Of a DNA stretch of 41,891 nt, positions 1 through 9,156 are shown one piece after another. The stretch lies in contig CANNHA010000007.1 of NCBI GenBank assembly GCA_947504275.1, positions 1 through 41,891 on the forward strand, given 5' to 3'. Position numbers and translations under genes: made by a program. Under the pieces are notes generated by a model. That model was not told where the DNA came from, did no database searches, and was given only the letters and a program-made list of their open reading frames with translations. This stretch comes from Flavobacteriales bacterium. GTDB lineage: Bacteria > Bacteroidota > Bacteroidia > Flavobacteriales_D > Sanyastnellaceae. The first letter of the stretch is position 1; every line of letters begins with the position of its first letter.

Positions 1-1118
1 GTAAGCACTTCTTTGTGCAATGCCTTTTGTTCTTCCCAATAGGCAGATGAACCGTACAAACCCTCTAAAGCCAATGACTCACAGTAGGAGGCCCAACCCT
101 CATTAAGCCACATATCCTCCTGTGTGCTACACGTAACTGCATCACCCCACCACATGTGACTCAATTCATGCGCATACAAGGTCTCGTAGGACAAGTTGCC
201 GTTTATGGCAAACAGCGGATAAGCAATATTGCCAGCGTGTTCCATGGCTCCTCCATTGAAAGGGACAGCGACGTATCCAATTCTATCAAAAGGGTATGGA
301 CCAAAACGCCCCTCAAAATGTCCAGTGACCAAAGGCAGATGCTGTAAACTGTTTTTGAAATTGGTCGTATCCGTTGCCTTAGAAGACAACCACATGGGAA
401 TCACATCCCCATCTTCAGAAACCCAATCATCTTCCACTCGAACATATTGACCCACAGCAACTGATGCCAGGTAGGAAGGGATTGGTTGCGCCAATTCCCA
501 CTCAAACCATCTGTTCCCTTCCGCATCTGTTGATTCTGATAATAATGCACCACCGCAATAAGCGGCATGATTAGGCAGTGTTCTTACTGAAAGATGGTAG
601 GTAGCTCGATCATTGAAATCGTCAATGCAAGGATGCCAAGCGCGACCCAAACAATGTGGATCTTCAGAAAAACCAACACCCAAGTTATAGGCGTATTGAC
701 TGTTGTAATAAAAACCACCCCAACTGGCATCCGTTTCGGGAGAACCATGGTAGTAGGTAAAAACCTCAATTGTATCACCTGCAGCGGCAATTGCATTCAC
801 AAAAAGCGAATGTGCTGTTTTGACGAAGGTTGCTGTTTGATCATTCACCTTGACACTATCCACGATCATTCCCCATAAGTCCAAATGAACAACGTCCGTT
901 GTTTGTGACATGTAAATTCTTGTCTGTGCCTCCCCCTTGATTTGCTGTGAAGAAAATCCAGTAAAATCCAAAGTTAAATTTTGATGAATGATCTCCATCG
1001 TGTCCAAGCGAGCTTGATTGGTTCGCAACATATTATGCTGATGACTGCATCCAACCTTGACTTGAGAAAAAATAGGAGTTGTAACAAACAACAAAAAGAA
1101 AAAAAGTATTCTATACAT
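1..1118 (-). CDS. M1 family metallopeptidase (aminopeptidase N-like), partial, C-terminus beyond window start
   Basis: Not in the ORF track because it runs off the edge. Reverse strand ATG at 1118 gives MYRILFFLFLLFVTTPIFSQVKVGCSHQHN...; the in-frame segment near 70-190 reads AHELSHMWWGDAVTCSTQEDMWLNEGWASYCESLALEG, the HExxH-(18)-E zinc motif of M1 peptidases. Confidence 0.9.
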   Translation of the reverse strand, partial: MYRILFFFLLFVTTPIFSQVKVGCSHQHNMLRTNQARLDTMEIIHQNLTLDFTGFSSQQIKGEAQTRIYMSQTTDVVHLDLWGMIVDSVKVNDQTATFVKTAHSLFVNAIAAAGDTIEVFTYYHGSPETDASWGGFYYNSQYAYNLGVGFSEDPHCLGRAWHPCIDDFNDRATYHLSVRTLPNHAAYCGGALLSESTDAEGNRWFEWELAQPIPSYLASVAVGQYVRVEDDWVSEDGDVIPMWLSSKATDTTNFKNSLQHLPLVTGHFEGRFGPYPFDRIGYVAVPFNGGAMEHAGNIAYPLFAINGNLSYETLYAHELSHMWWGDAVTCSTQEDMWLNEGWASYCESLALEGLYGSSAYWEEQKALHKEVL

Positions 1119-1908
1119 AATAAAAACTATTGATCCAACGGTCAAAGACATAATCGACGGCCTCTTCATTGGGATGACAGCCATCTGGTTTGTAAAAAGC
1201 ATAATCCCTTAATTCATCAACCACCCATTCGTAAGAAGGAAAATACCGGGCATCACTGGACTGTGTCAACCGATGACACAATACACGGAGCATTGATTTG
1301 GAAAGGTTGTTCTCCATCACCCCTAATCTTTCATGACGAACTGGACTCACCGTAAAGACAATTTTCACATTGGGATTGAAGGCCTTGATTTCTTGTATGG
1401 TCTTTTGCCACAAATCATAAACCGCATCCATATCGAGTAACTCCTGCTCGAAATCCAATTGATTCAGTCGCTGACAATTTCCTACGTGACAAGACAGCGG
1501 CAGATACTTCCATGCATATGCCGTTCCCAGAGTGACAACCAAAACATGAGCTTTCTTCAAATTCAACTGAATTTGATTACCCACCCAATCAATGTCTTGT
1601 ATTAAATCGGACTCCTTGGCATGATTTAAAACTTTACCACCGGCCAAACATTTGAACAATTGGTCATTAAAGACAACCTGTTCTTTTGGATTCCAACTTC
1701 TATCTCCGAGCGCATAACGCAACCAATGGGCAATCACTTCAGGTTGAAACAATGTACCCATGGGATTGGACAATACATCCCAGCCTTTCTCTCTGCTGCG
1801 CAAAGCCATTTCATTAGAGAAACAAGATCCAAGCATAACAGCATTGACAGCGTTGGGAACTTCCCAATCCATCCAGCCCAACCAATATCTTGAAAGCAAT
1901 TGACTCAT
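1111..1908 (-). CDS. GSCFA domain-containing protein
   Basis: 265 aa ORF with MLGSCFSNEMALRSREKGWDVLSNPMGTLFQP, the GSCFA signature; stop overlaps the M1 peptidase start. Confidence 0.88.
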   Translation of the reverse strand: MSQLLSRYWLGWMDWEVPNAVNAVMLGSCFSNEMALRSREKGWDVLSNPMGTLFQPEVIAHWLRYALGDRSWNPKEQVVFNDQLFKCLAGGKVLNHAKESDLIQDIDWVGNQIQLNLKKAHVLVVTLGTAYAWKYLPLSCHVGNCQRLNQLDFEQELLDMDAVYDLWQKTIQEIKAFNPNVKIVFTVSPVRHERLGVMENNLSKSMLRVLCHRLTQSSDARYFPSYEWVVDELRDYAFYKPDGCHPNEEAVDYVFDRWINSFYYV

Positions 1909-2852
1909 CGCGCTTTAAAATTAATTTGACCACAAGCAAAATCTCCTCTGGGACATGACTTTTTTCCATGCAATCCGCAAGGGCGGCAAGGCAGTTCCTC
2001 TGTTGTTTCCAAAACCAAACTGTTGGATGAAAGAGGCCCGAACCCAAAATCAGGAACAGTGCTGCAGAAAAAAGCCGTTACTGGAGCATTCATGGCTGAA
2101 CAAAGATGCAAAGGACCACTGTCATTCACGAAATTCATCTTAGCTTGTTTCATCAACGCTGCTGATTGCAACAATGTCAATTGACCCGCCAAAACTTGAA
2201 CATTTCCGAATCCCCAACCCATTTGAAATCTCGATAAAAAATCAAGATCACCAGGACCTCCCAATAAATAGATGGCTATATCTGAATGTGCTTCAGCAAC
2301 TGCCTTCCAGACATTTTCAGGCGCACGTTTGGTTTCCCACACTGAAGCTGGACTCATGGTTATAAAATCAGGTTTAGTCCACTTTTCAACCAACTTTTCA
2401 TCTTCTACCGAAGGATACAATTTGGGCAAATGACGCTCGCCTGATTGAATCAATTCCATCAATCGATCTACCTCATGCTTGCCTGGAGCCATCACATACG
2501 GGACCAGATGCTTAAAGAAAATTCCCAAAACACTTTGATCATAAGCCCATTTTACTTTTGACTTAGATAACAACGCGAACAAAGACATCGTAAAATACCG
2601 CTGCACCAAATACAACACATCAAATTCTTCTTTTCTGATTTGTTGCAATAAAAACCACCAAGACTTCCATTTGCTCTTTTTATCCCAAACCCAAACCTTG
2701 TGCACTCCCGGATGAGCATTGAAAAAAACTTCATTCCCCTTTCTGACCAACACATGTACCTGCTCGCCGCGCTGAGCAAGGGATTCAACAGCAGCTGTAG
2801 CCAGGATAGCATCGCCAATGAAAGCAGTTTGAATGAGGAGTGATTTTTTCAT
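1905..2852 (-). CDS. Glycosyltransferase family 9 (lipopolysaccharide heptosyltransferase-like)
   Basis: 315 aa; MKKSLLIQTAFIGDAILATAAVESLAQRGEQVHVLVRKGNE and C-terminal FVNDSGPLHLCSAMNAPVTAFFCSTVPDFGFGP typical of GT9. Confidence 0.88.
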   Translation of the reverse strand: MKKSLLIQTAFIGDAILATAAVESLAQRGEQVHVLVRKGNEVFFNAHPGVHKVWVWDKKSKWKSWWFLLQQIRKEEFDVLYLVQRYFTMSLFALLSKSKVKWAYDQSVLGIFFKHLVPYVMAPGKHEVDRLMELIQSGERHLPKLYPSVEDEKLVEKWTKPDFITMSPASVWETKRAPENVWKAVAEAHSDIAIYLLGGPGDLDFLSRFQMGWGFGNVQVLAGQLTLLQSAALMKQAKMNFVNDSGPLHLCSAMNAPVTAFFCSTVPDFGFGPLSSNSLVLETTEELPCRPCGLHGKKSCPRGDFACGQINFKAR

Positions 2853-3676
2853 TATACAGCTACTTCATGCTCGCGCAAAGCATCGTTTAGTGAAGTTTTC
2901 AAATCCGTGCTTTCTTTTCTTTGCCCGATAATCAAAGCACAAGGAACACCATACTCACCAGCAGGAAAAGCCTTATTGTAAGTTCCAGGAATAACAACTG
3001 AACGTTCAGGAACTTCACCCACATAGATAATGGGATCAACCTGTGTAACATCAATGATCTTGGTGCTTTTGGTCAATACAACATTGGCACCCAACACTGC
3101 CTCTTTTTTCACCCTTACTCCTTCAACGACAATACAGCGTGAACCAATAAAGCAACCATCCTCAATGATAACAGGCGCTGCTTGCAACGGTTCCAATACA
3201 CCTCCAATACCCACACCACCACTGAGATGAACATCCTTACCAATTTGCGCACATGAGCCAACAGTGGCCCAGGTATCTACCATGGTTCCTTTGTCCACAT
3301 ATGCACCAATGTTCACATAACTGGGCATCATGATTACCCCACTGGACAAATAAGCCCCGTATCGCGCTATGGCATGCGGAACAACACGAACACCCAACTC
3401 AGCATAATTTCTTTTCAACGCCATCTTATCATGGAACTCCATTGGCCCAGCCTCTAAGGTTTCCATTTTGCGAATGGGGAAGTACATCACCACTGCTTTT
3501 TTAACCCATTCATTGACTTGCCAGTCTCCATTCTCTAGAGGTTCCGCAACACGCAACCTTCCCTTGTCCAACTCCTCTATCACCCATTCTATGGCCTTCA
3601 CCACCTCAACCTGCTGCAAAAGCGAACGATCTGACCAGGCAGATTCAATGGTTGATTTAATTTCTGTAAGCATCAT
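2852..3676 (-). CDS. dapD: 2,3,4,5-tetrahydropyridine-2,6-dicarboxylate N-succinyltransferase
   Basis: 274 aa left-handed beta-helix protein; RYGAYLSSGVIMMPSYVNIGAYVDKGTMVDTWATVGSCAQIGKDVHLSGGVGIGGVLEPLQA is characteristic of DapD. Confidence 0.95.
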   Translation of the reverse strand: MMLTEIKSTIESAWSDRSLLQQVEVVKAIEWVIEELDKGRLRVAEPLENGDWQVNEWVKKAVVMYFPIRKMETLEAGPMEFHDKMALKRNYAELGVRVVPHAIARYGAYLSSGVIMMPSYVNIGAYVDKGTMVDTWATVGSCAQIGKDVHLSGGVGIGGVLEPLQAAPVIIEDGCFIGSRCIVVEGVRVKKEAVLGANVVLTKSTKIIDVTQVDPIIYVGEVPERSVVIPGTYNKAFPAGEYGVPCALIIGQRKESTDLKTSLNDALREHEVAV

Positions 3677-3695
3677 GATTTAAACGTATTTTGGT

Positions 3696-3703
3696 CAAAA
3701 ATA
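3696..3703 (-). promoter_or_regulatory. Putative Bacteroidota -7 element (TATTTTTG) upstream of dapD
   Basis: Reverse complement of caaaaata = TATTTTTG, matching TAnnTTTG, about 20 nt upstream of the dapD start. Confidence 0.4.
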
Positions 3704-3710
3704 AGCCAAG

Positions 3711-4115
3711 ATGGGACGACTGATAGCAATAGATTATGGTGAAAAAAAATGCGGAATCGCAGAAACCGATGATCTAAAAATGATTGCATCACCCCTTACC
3801 ACCGTCCCAACTGCTGAAATCATTGATTTCGTTCAAAAGTATCTTTCAAAATACAAAGTGGAAGGCATTGTCCTAGGTGAGGCGCGATACCTCAACGGAG
3901 ACGCCTCAAGCACCACTGCAATTCAAGCCAAGTTTGAAGAAAAACTGAAATTGAAATTTCCTAACACCCCCATTCATCGGGTCAATGAGATGTTCACCAG
4001 CGCCATTGCGACAAGAGCCATTCAAAGCATGGATCTTTCTAAGAAAAAGAGGGAGAACAAAGGGCTTGTCGATGCCATTAGCGCCAGCATCATCCTGCGT
4101 GACTTCTTGGGGTAA
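3711..4115 (+). CDS. ruvX: Holliday junction resolvase RuvX/YqgF family
   Basis: 134 aa; MGRLIAIDYGEKKCGIAETD...VEGIVLGEARYLNGDAS...VHRVNEMFTS-like...LVDAISASIILRDFL. Confidence 0.92.
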   Translation: MGRLIAIDYGEKKCGIAETDDLKMIASPLTTVPTAEIIDFVQKYLSKYKVEGIVLGEARYLNGDASSTTAIQAKFEEKLKLKFPNTPIHRVNEMFTSAIATRAIQSMDLSKKKRENKGLVDAISASIILRDFLG

Positions 4116-4145
4116 ATTAACAAAACAAAATATCAGGCTCTTTCC

Positions 4146-4153
4146 TATCTTTG
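4146..4153 (+). promoter_or_regulatory. Putative -7 element TATCTTTG of bamD
   Basis: Exact TAnnTTTG match 6 nt upstream of the bamD ATG at 4160. Confidence 0.5.
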
Positions 4154-4159
4154 TCGTCC

Positions 4160-4954
4160 ATGAAAAATTTCATTGTTTGTGCCCTTTCCATCATTGTTTT
4201 GAGCGGTTGCTCAGAATACAACAAGATATTGAAGGAAAAGGACATGAATAAAAAGTACCAAGCCGCCGTTAAGTATTACAATGATGGTGAATGCCACAAG
4301 GCATTGCCATTGTTGGATGAATTGCAAGGGCCAACAAGAGGTAGTTCGATAGCCGAAGATGTTCAGTACCATTTTGCAGTTACCCAATTGTGCATCAAGG
4401 ATTACATCATGGCCGGTTATTATTTGAAAAACTTTGCCAAGAATTATCCAAGACACCCCAAAGCTGAGGAGTGTTTGTTTAAATCAGCGTATTGCAGTTA
4501 TTACTTGAGCCCTGAGCACACATTGGATCAGTTGGAAACCAAGCAAGCCATTGATGATTTTCAATATTTCCTAGACCGCTACCCCAATTCAGCTTTGAAA
4601 GATTCCGCCAACATCCTAGTTGCTGAATTAAATGCCAAGCTAGAAATAAAGGCTTATGAAAAAGCAAAATTGTACGTAAAAACAGAAAAATACAAGGCTG
4701 CTTCACTGGCATTAAAACATTTTCTGACAGAATATCCAACCTCCAAGTACCGTGAAGAAATCCAATATTTGATTGTGAAAAGCGGCTATTTATTGGCTGA
4801 CGGAAGTATTGACAGCAAGAAAATCGAAAGATTTCGCGCAACTACAGAATCTTATGTTAACTTTGCCAATGCTTATCCTGAAAGCAATTGGCTCAAAGAG
4901 GCCCAAAGCTATTTTGATAAGAGTGTGAATCAAATTGAAAAATTGTCCAAGTAA
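4160..4954 (+). CDS. bamD: Outer membrane assembly lipoprotein BamD (start moved to ATG 4160)
   Basis: MKNFIVCALSIIVLSGCSEYNKILKEKD (lipobox LSGC) followed by TPR-type repeats; the ORF track starts at TTG 4151, inside the apparent promoter. Confidence 0.88.
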   Translation: MKNFIVCALSIIVLSGCSEYNKILKEKDMNKKYQAAVKYYNDGECHKALPLLDELQGPTRGSSIAEDVQYHFAVTQLCIKDYIMAGYYLKNFAKNYPRHPKAEECLFKSAYCSYYLSPEHTLDQLETKQAIDDFQYFLDRYPNSALKDSANILVAELNAKLEIKAYEKAKLYVKTEKYKAASLALKHFLTEYPTSKYREEIQYLIVKSGYLLADGSIDSKKIERFRATTESYVNFANAYPESNWLKEAQSYFDKSVNQIEKLSK

Positions 4955-4959
4955 TAACC

Positions 4960-5298
4960 ATGAGCAAGTTTAAAAATACAGCAGCCGAAAAGTCCACGGT
5001 AACTCGTGATGCCAACAAATTGTTTGAGAAAGTAGATGGCAATCTTTTCGAAACCATCGTTCTTTTGTCCAAGCGTTCCAATCAAGTGAGCAAAGAGATG
5101 AAAGAGGAATTGAGTCAAAAATTGGAAGAATTCAGTTCCAATACAGACAACTTGGAAGAGGTATTTGAGAACCGTGAGCAAATTGAAATCTCTAAGCATT
5201 ATGAGCGCATGGCCAAACCACAATCCATTGCCATTCAAGAATTGGTGGATGGTGAGGTTTATTGGAGATACCCAGACACAGAAGAAAATAATGGTTAA
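4960..5298 (+). CDS. rpoZ: RNA polymerase omega/Rpb6-like subunit
   Basis: 112 aa; NTAAEKSTVTRDANKLFEKVDGNLFETIVLLSKRSNQVSKEMKEELSQKLEEF, matching the Bacteroidota RpoZ/Rpb6 family, between bamD and coaBC. Confidence 0.82.
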   Translation: MSKFKNTAAEKSTVTRDANKLFEKVDGNLFETIVLLSKRSNQVSKEMKEELSQKLEEFSSNTDNLEEVFENREQIEISKHYERMAKPQSIAIQELVDGEVYWRYPDTEENNG

Positions 5299-5358
5299 TA
5301 CCATTTAATGTCAATAAATTAAAAGATGGCTTGGTCCATCTTTTTTTATTTTAGAAAC

Positions 5359-6558
5359 GTGAAAGGAAAGAAAATACTGGTAGGCGTCACAGGTAGCATT
5401 GCATGCATCAAAACGGCCATTCTCATTAGGTCCTTGACCAAGTCGGGATGTGAGGTGAAGGTTATGATGACCAATGCTGCTTTGAATTTTATACAACCCC
5501 TCACCTTTGCGGCATTGACAGGAAATCCTGTTTCCAATGATTTTTCAGAAAACAAAGACAGCGGTGAATGGGTCAATCATGTCCACTTGGCATTGTGGGC
5601 CGATGCCATCGTCATTGCGCCGTGCTCCGCTCATACATTGGCTAAAATGACCTCTGGTCATTGTGATAACTTTTTAATGGCCACCTACATGAGTGCTCGC
5701 TGCCCGGTATTCATTGCTCCGGCTATGGACCACGATATGTTTTTACATCCGGGAACCCAGACTAATATTAAAACACTAATAGAAAGAGGGCACATTATCA
5801 TTGATCCCCAAGAAGGAAGCTTGGCCAGTGGCCTGGATGGAAAAGGTCGAATGGCAGAGCCTGAAGATATTTTTGGCGTTCTACTGGCTCACTTCTCACC
5901 CCACAAAAAATTGCTCAATAAAAAAGTACTCATTACCGCAGGACCCACACAAGAGCCCATTGATCCAGTTCGTTACATCAGCAATCATAGTTCAGGGAAA
6001 ATGGGATTCGCGCTTGCTGAGCGGGCAGCAGAAATGGGTGCACACGTCACACTCATTTCAGGTCCGACACATTTGAATTGCCAGCACCCCAATATCCGAA
6101 GAATCAATACCATCACTGCAGCAGAAATGGCTGAAGCTGCGATTCAACATTTTGCAGATAGTGACATCGCCATTCTTTCAGCTGCCGTTGCTGACTTCAC
6201 CCCAGATGTTGTATCCAATCACAAAATAAAGAAATCAGGACAAGCGATGAGTATTGCCCTGAAACCAACAGTAGATATTGCTCTATCATTGGGACAAGCA
6301 AAATCAGAAAATCAGTTGGTCATTGGATTTGCTCTGGAAACTGAAAATTTAGAAAAAAATGCGCTGGCTAAAATGAGTGCAAAAAAAATGGATATGATTG
6401 TGGCCAATGATGCCACAGCGGCAAACGCTGGATTTGGAGGAGACAACAATACTGTCACAATGTATTTCGGAGAAAATCGTTCTATTGCACTTCAGCCCAT
6501 GCACAAAACAAAAGTGGCTCAAAAAATACTTGAATCGATATGCGACAACTTACTTTAA
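5359..6558 (+). CDS. coaBC: Bifunctional phosphopantothenoylcysteine decarboxylase/phosphopantothenate-cysteine ligase
   Basis: KGKKILVGVTGSIACIKTAILIRSLTKSG...APAMDHDMFLHPGTQTNI...KKVLITAGPTQEPIDPVRYISNHSSGKMGFALAE. Start placed at GTG 5359 rather than ATG 5326. Confidence 0.95.
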   Translation: MKGKKILVGVTGSIACIKTAILIRSLTKSGCEVKVMMTNAALNFIQPLTFAALTGNPVSNDFSENKDSGEWVNHVHLALWADAIVIAPCSAHTLAKMTSGHCDNFLMATYMSARCPVFIAPAMDHDMFLHPGTQTNIKTLIERGHIIIDPQEGSLASGLDGKGRMAEPEDIFGVLLAHFSPHKKLLNKKVLITAGPTQEPIDPVRYISNHSSGKMGFALAERAAEMGAHVTLISGPTHLNCQHPNIRRINTITAAEMAEAAIQHFADSDIAILSAAVADFTPDVVSNHKIKKSGQAMSIALKPTVDIALSLGQAKSENQLVIGFALETENLEKNALAKMSAKKMDMIVANDATAANAGFGGDNNTVTMYFGENRSIALQPMHKTKVAQKILESICDNLL

Positions 6559-7445
6559 TTGGATTCCTCTTTCTGAGTCTAGGTGCTCACTTCATTCAGG
6601 CGCAAGAATTGAATTGCAATGTCACAATTATACCTCCTCGCGTCATTACCACAGATGCGGAAATTTTCAAGACCATGGAAGGTGTAATTGAGGAGTTTAT
6701 GAATTCCAGAAAATGGACCAAGGACAGCTGGGATTCAAAAGAACGCATTGATTGCTCCATTCAAATTACGGTTGAGCAACAAGTAAGCAGCAGACAATTC
6801 CAAGGCTCCATTCAAGTAAGCAGCAGCAGACCTGTATTCAATGCAGATTACAAGTCAACCATGCTGAGCATCAATGATAAAAACTTTGGTTTCAGTTATC
6901 AGGACAATGCCAATTTGCAATGGTCACAGGATCAACACCGCGACAACCTCACTTCCGTATTGGCATACTATGCGTATTTAATATTGGCCATGGATTATGA
7001 CTCTTTTGCGCCAGAAGGTGGTACAGAACATTTTCTGATGTGTCAAACCATTGTTACCAATGCGCAAAATGCCCCAGAGGATGGATGGAAGGCAAGTCAA
7101 AAAGGTCAACAAAACAGATATTGGATCATTGAAAACATACTCTCGCAATCCTTCAAACCACTGCGCGATGCCTTGTATAGTTATCACCGTCAAGGTTTGG
7201 ACCTCCTGTATTATGACATAGAAAAAGGCAGAAACACCATGGCTGAAGCTTTAGAGGGATTAAGGGCCATTCATAAAATTAGGCCTTCATCCTACAATCT
7301 ACAGATTTTCTTTTACGGAAAAGCTGATGAAATCATCAATGTTTTCAAACCTGCGCCGAATGAAATCAAGCAACCCATTTATGAATTGTGCAAATTGGTT
7401 GACCCCGGAAACATCGCCAAGTATGAGCGAATCATGGCGCCATAA
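6540..7445 (+). CDS. DUF4835 family protein (PorD-like, T9SS-associated)
   Basis: 301 aa with signal peptide; QELNCNVTIIPPRVITTDAEIFKTMEGVIEEFMNSRKWT..., located between coaBC and recN as in many Flavobacteriia. Confidence 0.85.
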   Translation: MRQLTLIGFLFLSLGAHFIQAQELNCNVTIIPPRVITTDAEIFKTMEGVIEEFMNSRKWTKDSWDSKERIDCSIQITVEQQVSSRQFQGSIQVSSSRPVFNADYKSTMLSINDKNFGFSYQDNANLQWSQDQHRDNLTSVLAYYAYLILAMDYDSFAPEGGTEHFLMCQTIVTNAQNAPEDGWKASQKGQQNRYWIIENILSQSFKPLRDALYSYHRQGLDLLYYDIEKGRNTMAEALEGLRAIHKIRPSSYNLQIFFYGKADEIINVFKPAPNEIKQPIYELCKLVDPGNIAKYERIMAP

Positions 7446-7506
7446 TTTATGTGACCAAACGCATAATCTTCCTTTGTAATCCTCATTAACTTTAGCAAAA
7501 AAACCA

Positions 7507-9156
7507 GTGTTACAATCCATTAAAGTTCAAAATTTCGCACTGATTGACCAAGCCGAATTGATTTTTCAAGATGGTTTTACAGCCATTACAGGTGAGACAG
7601 GTAGTGGTAAATCAATTCTCCTTGGCGCCATCGGTGTATTGCTTGGACAACGTGCAGACACCAAGTTCATCCGTTCCGGAGAAAGCAAATGTGTGATAGA
7701 AGCGCATTTCGCATTGGATCCTACTTGGGTTGCATTCTTTGAAGAGCATGATTTGGATTTTGAATCCCAGACAACCATTCGCCGTGAGATACTGAATAAC
7801 GGTAAAAGTAGAGCTTTCATCAACGATACGCCTGTATCCGTACAAACCTTAAAATTGGCAGGTGAACAACTCATTGATATACATTCACAGCATGAGCAAT
7901 CATTGATTGGTCAAAGACATTTTCAATTGGATATCATTGACCTTGTCGCAAAAAATCAATTGGGTGTTCAAGAATACAAAAACAAATACAAGTATTGGAA
8001 CCAACTGAAAGAGCAGCAGACACAGCTCATTCAAAAGCAAAAAGAATGGTCAGCTACCGTTGACTTTATTCAATTTCAATATGATGAAATTTCACAATCA
8101 TCATTGGGAAAAATCAACATCCTGGAAAGTGAGCAATGGGTAAACAGAGCAGAACATATTGAGGAGATTAATGCCATGTTGCAGCAATGCAGTATGCTTT
8201 TCAACGCGGAGAATGGCATCGTTTCTCAGGTTTATCAGAGCTTACAATTGTTTCAAAAGCACGCTGAACAAATCAACAAAGGGCAAGACCTTTTGGATCG
8301 ATTAAAATCAATACAAATTGAAATCAAGGATTTATCCATTGAGCTAGAGACTGCATCTGAAAGCAATGTCATTGACCCTGAAAGATTGGACCAACTGCAA
8401 CAACAATTGGGAGAAATATACCGATTGCAACAAAAGCACCGCGTATCCAATGCAGGAGAGTTGATGGCATTAAAGGACCAATGGGAAACTCAACTCAACA
8501 CCATTCATCATTTTGATGATGAGATGGAAAAAATCAATCGAGAAATTTCCAAAACCGAATCTGAGTTACTGACCATTGGAAGATTGATTAGCACCAGAAG
8601 GCACGAAGCCGCTGCGAGCATTTGTTCAGACATAGAGGGTTGGTTAAAAAAGCTTTCCATGGAACATGCCCAACTTAGTCTTGACTTGACAGAAACAGAA
8701 TTCAAACCCGACGGCATCAATGATGTGCAAATGCTTTTTAGCGCTAACAAAGGAAATGCAGCCATGCCCATACAAAAAGCAGCTTCCGGAGGAGAATTAT
8801 CTAGGGTCATGTTGGCCATCAAAACCGTTTTGGCCAAGCAAAAAGCACTGCCCGTTTTGATTTTAGACGAAATAGATACGGGAGTTAGTGGTGATGTGGC
8901 CTTAAAAATAGGAGCCTTGTTACAAGAGTGTGGAACGCACATGCAGCTCATTACCATTTCGCATTTACCGCAGGTAGCGGCCAAAGCACAGCATCAATTC
9001 AAAGTATTAAAAGACCACAGTGGAGAGCGCACCATCACTTCCATTAAGACTCTTAATGCACAAGAGCGGGTTCAAGAAATTGCAGAAATGTTGAGTGGCC
9101 AAAAGCCCACGCCAGCCGCTATTACCAATGCCAAGGAATTGCTCAACCTCAATTAG
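7507..9156 (+). CDS. recN: DNA repair protein RecN (GTG start)
   Basis: 549 aa; FQDGFTAITGETGSGKSILLGAIGVLLGQRAD, ASGGELSRVMLAIK, LILDEIDTGVSGDVA, LITISHLPQVAAKAQHQF. Confidence 0.96.
   Translation: MLQSIKVQNFALIDQAELIFQDGFTAITGETGSGKSILLGAIGVLLGQRADTKFIRSGESKCVIEAHFALDPTWVAFFEEHDLDFESQTTIRREILNNGKSRAFINDTPVSVQTLKLAGEQLIDIHSQHEQSLIGQRHFQLDIIDLVAKNQLGVQEYKNKYKYWNQLKEQQTQLIQKQKEWSATVDFIQFQYDEISQSSLGKINILESEQWVNRAEHIEEINAMLQQCSMLFNAENGIVSQVYQSLQLFQKHAEQINKGQDLLDRLKSIQIEIKDLSIELETASESNVIDPERLDQLQQQLGEIYRLQQKHRVSNAGELMALKDQWETQLNTIHHFDDEMEKINREISKTESELLTIGRLISTRRHEAAASICSDIEGWLKKLSMEHAQLSLDLTETEFKPDGINDVQMLFSANKGNAAMPIQKAASGGELSRVMLAIKTVLAKQKALPVLILDEIDTGVSGDVALKIGALLQECGTHMQLITISHLPQVAAKAQHQFKVLKDHSGERTITSIKTLNAQERVQEIAEMLSGQKPTPAAITNAKELLNLN

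Noticed and set aside
594-878. 94-aa + strand ORF
   Set aside because: Antisense to the partial M1 peptidase gene, whose reading frame carries the HELSHMWW motif; no domain or start context.
4930-5304. 124-aa minus strand ORF
   Set aside because: Antisense to rpoZ; Phe/Leu-rich shadow frame.
8508-8984. 158-aa minus strand ORF
   Set aside because: Antisense to recN, low-complexity Ser/Met-rich translation typical of shadow frames.
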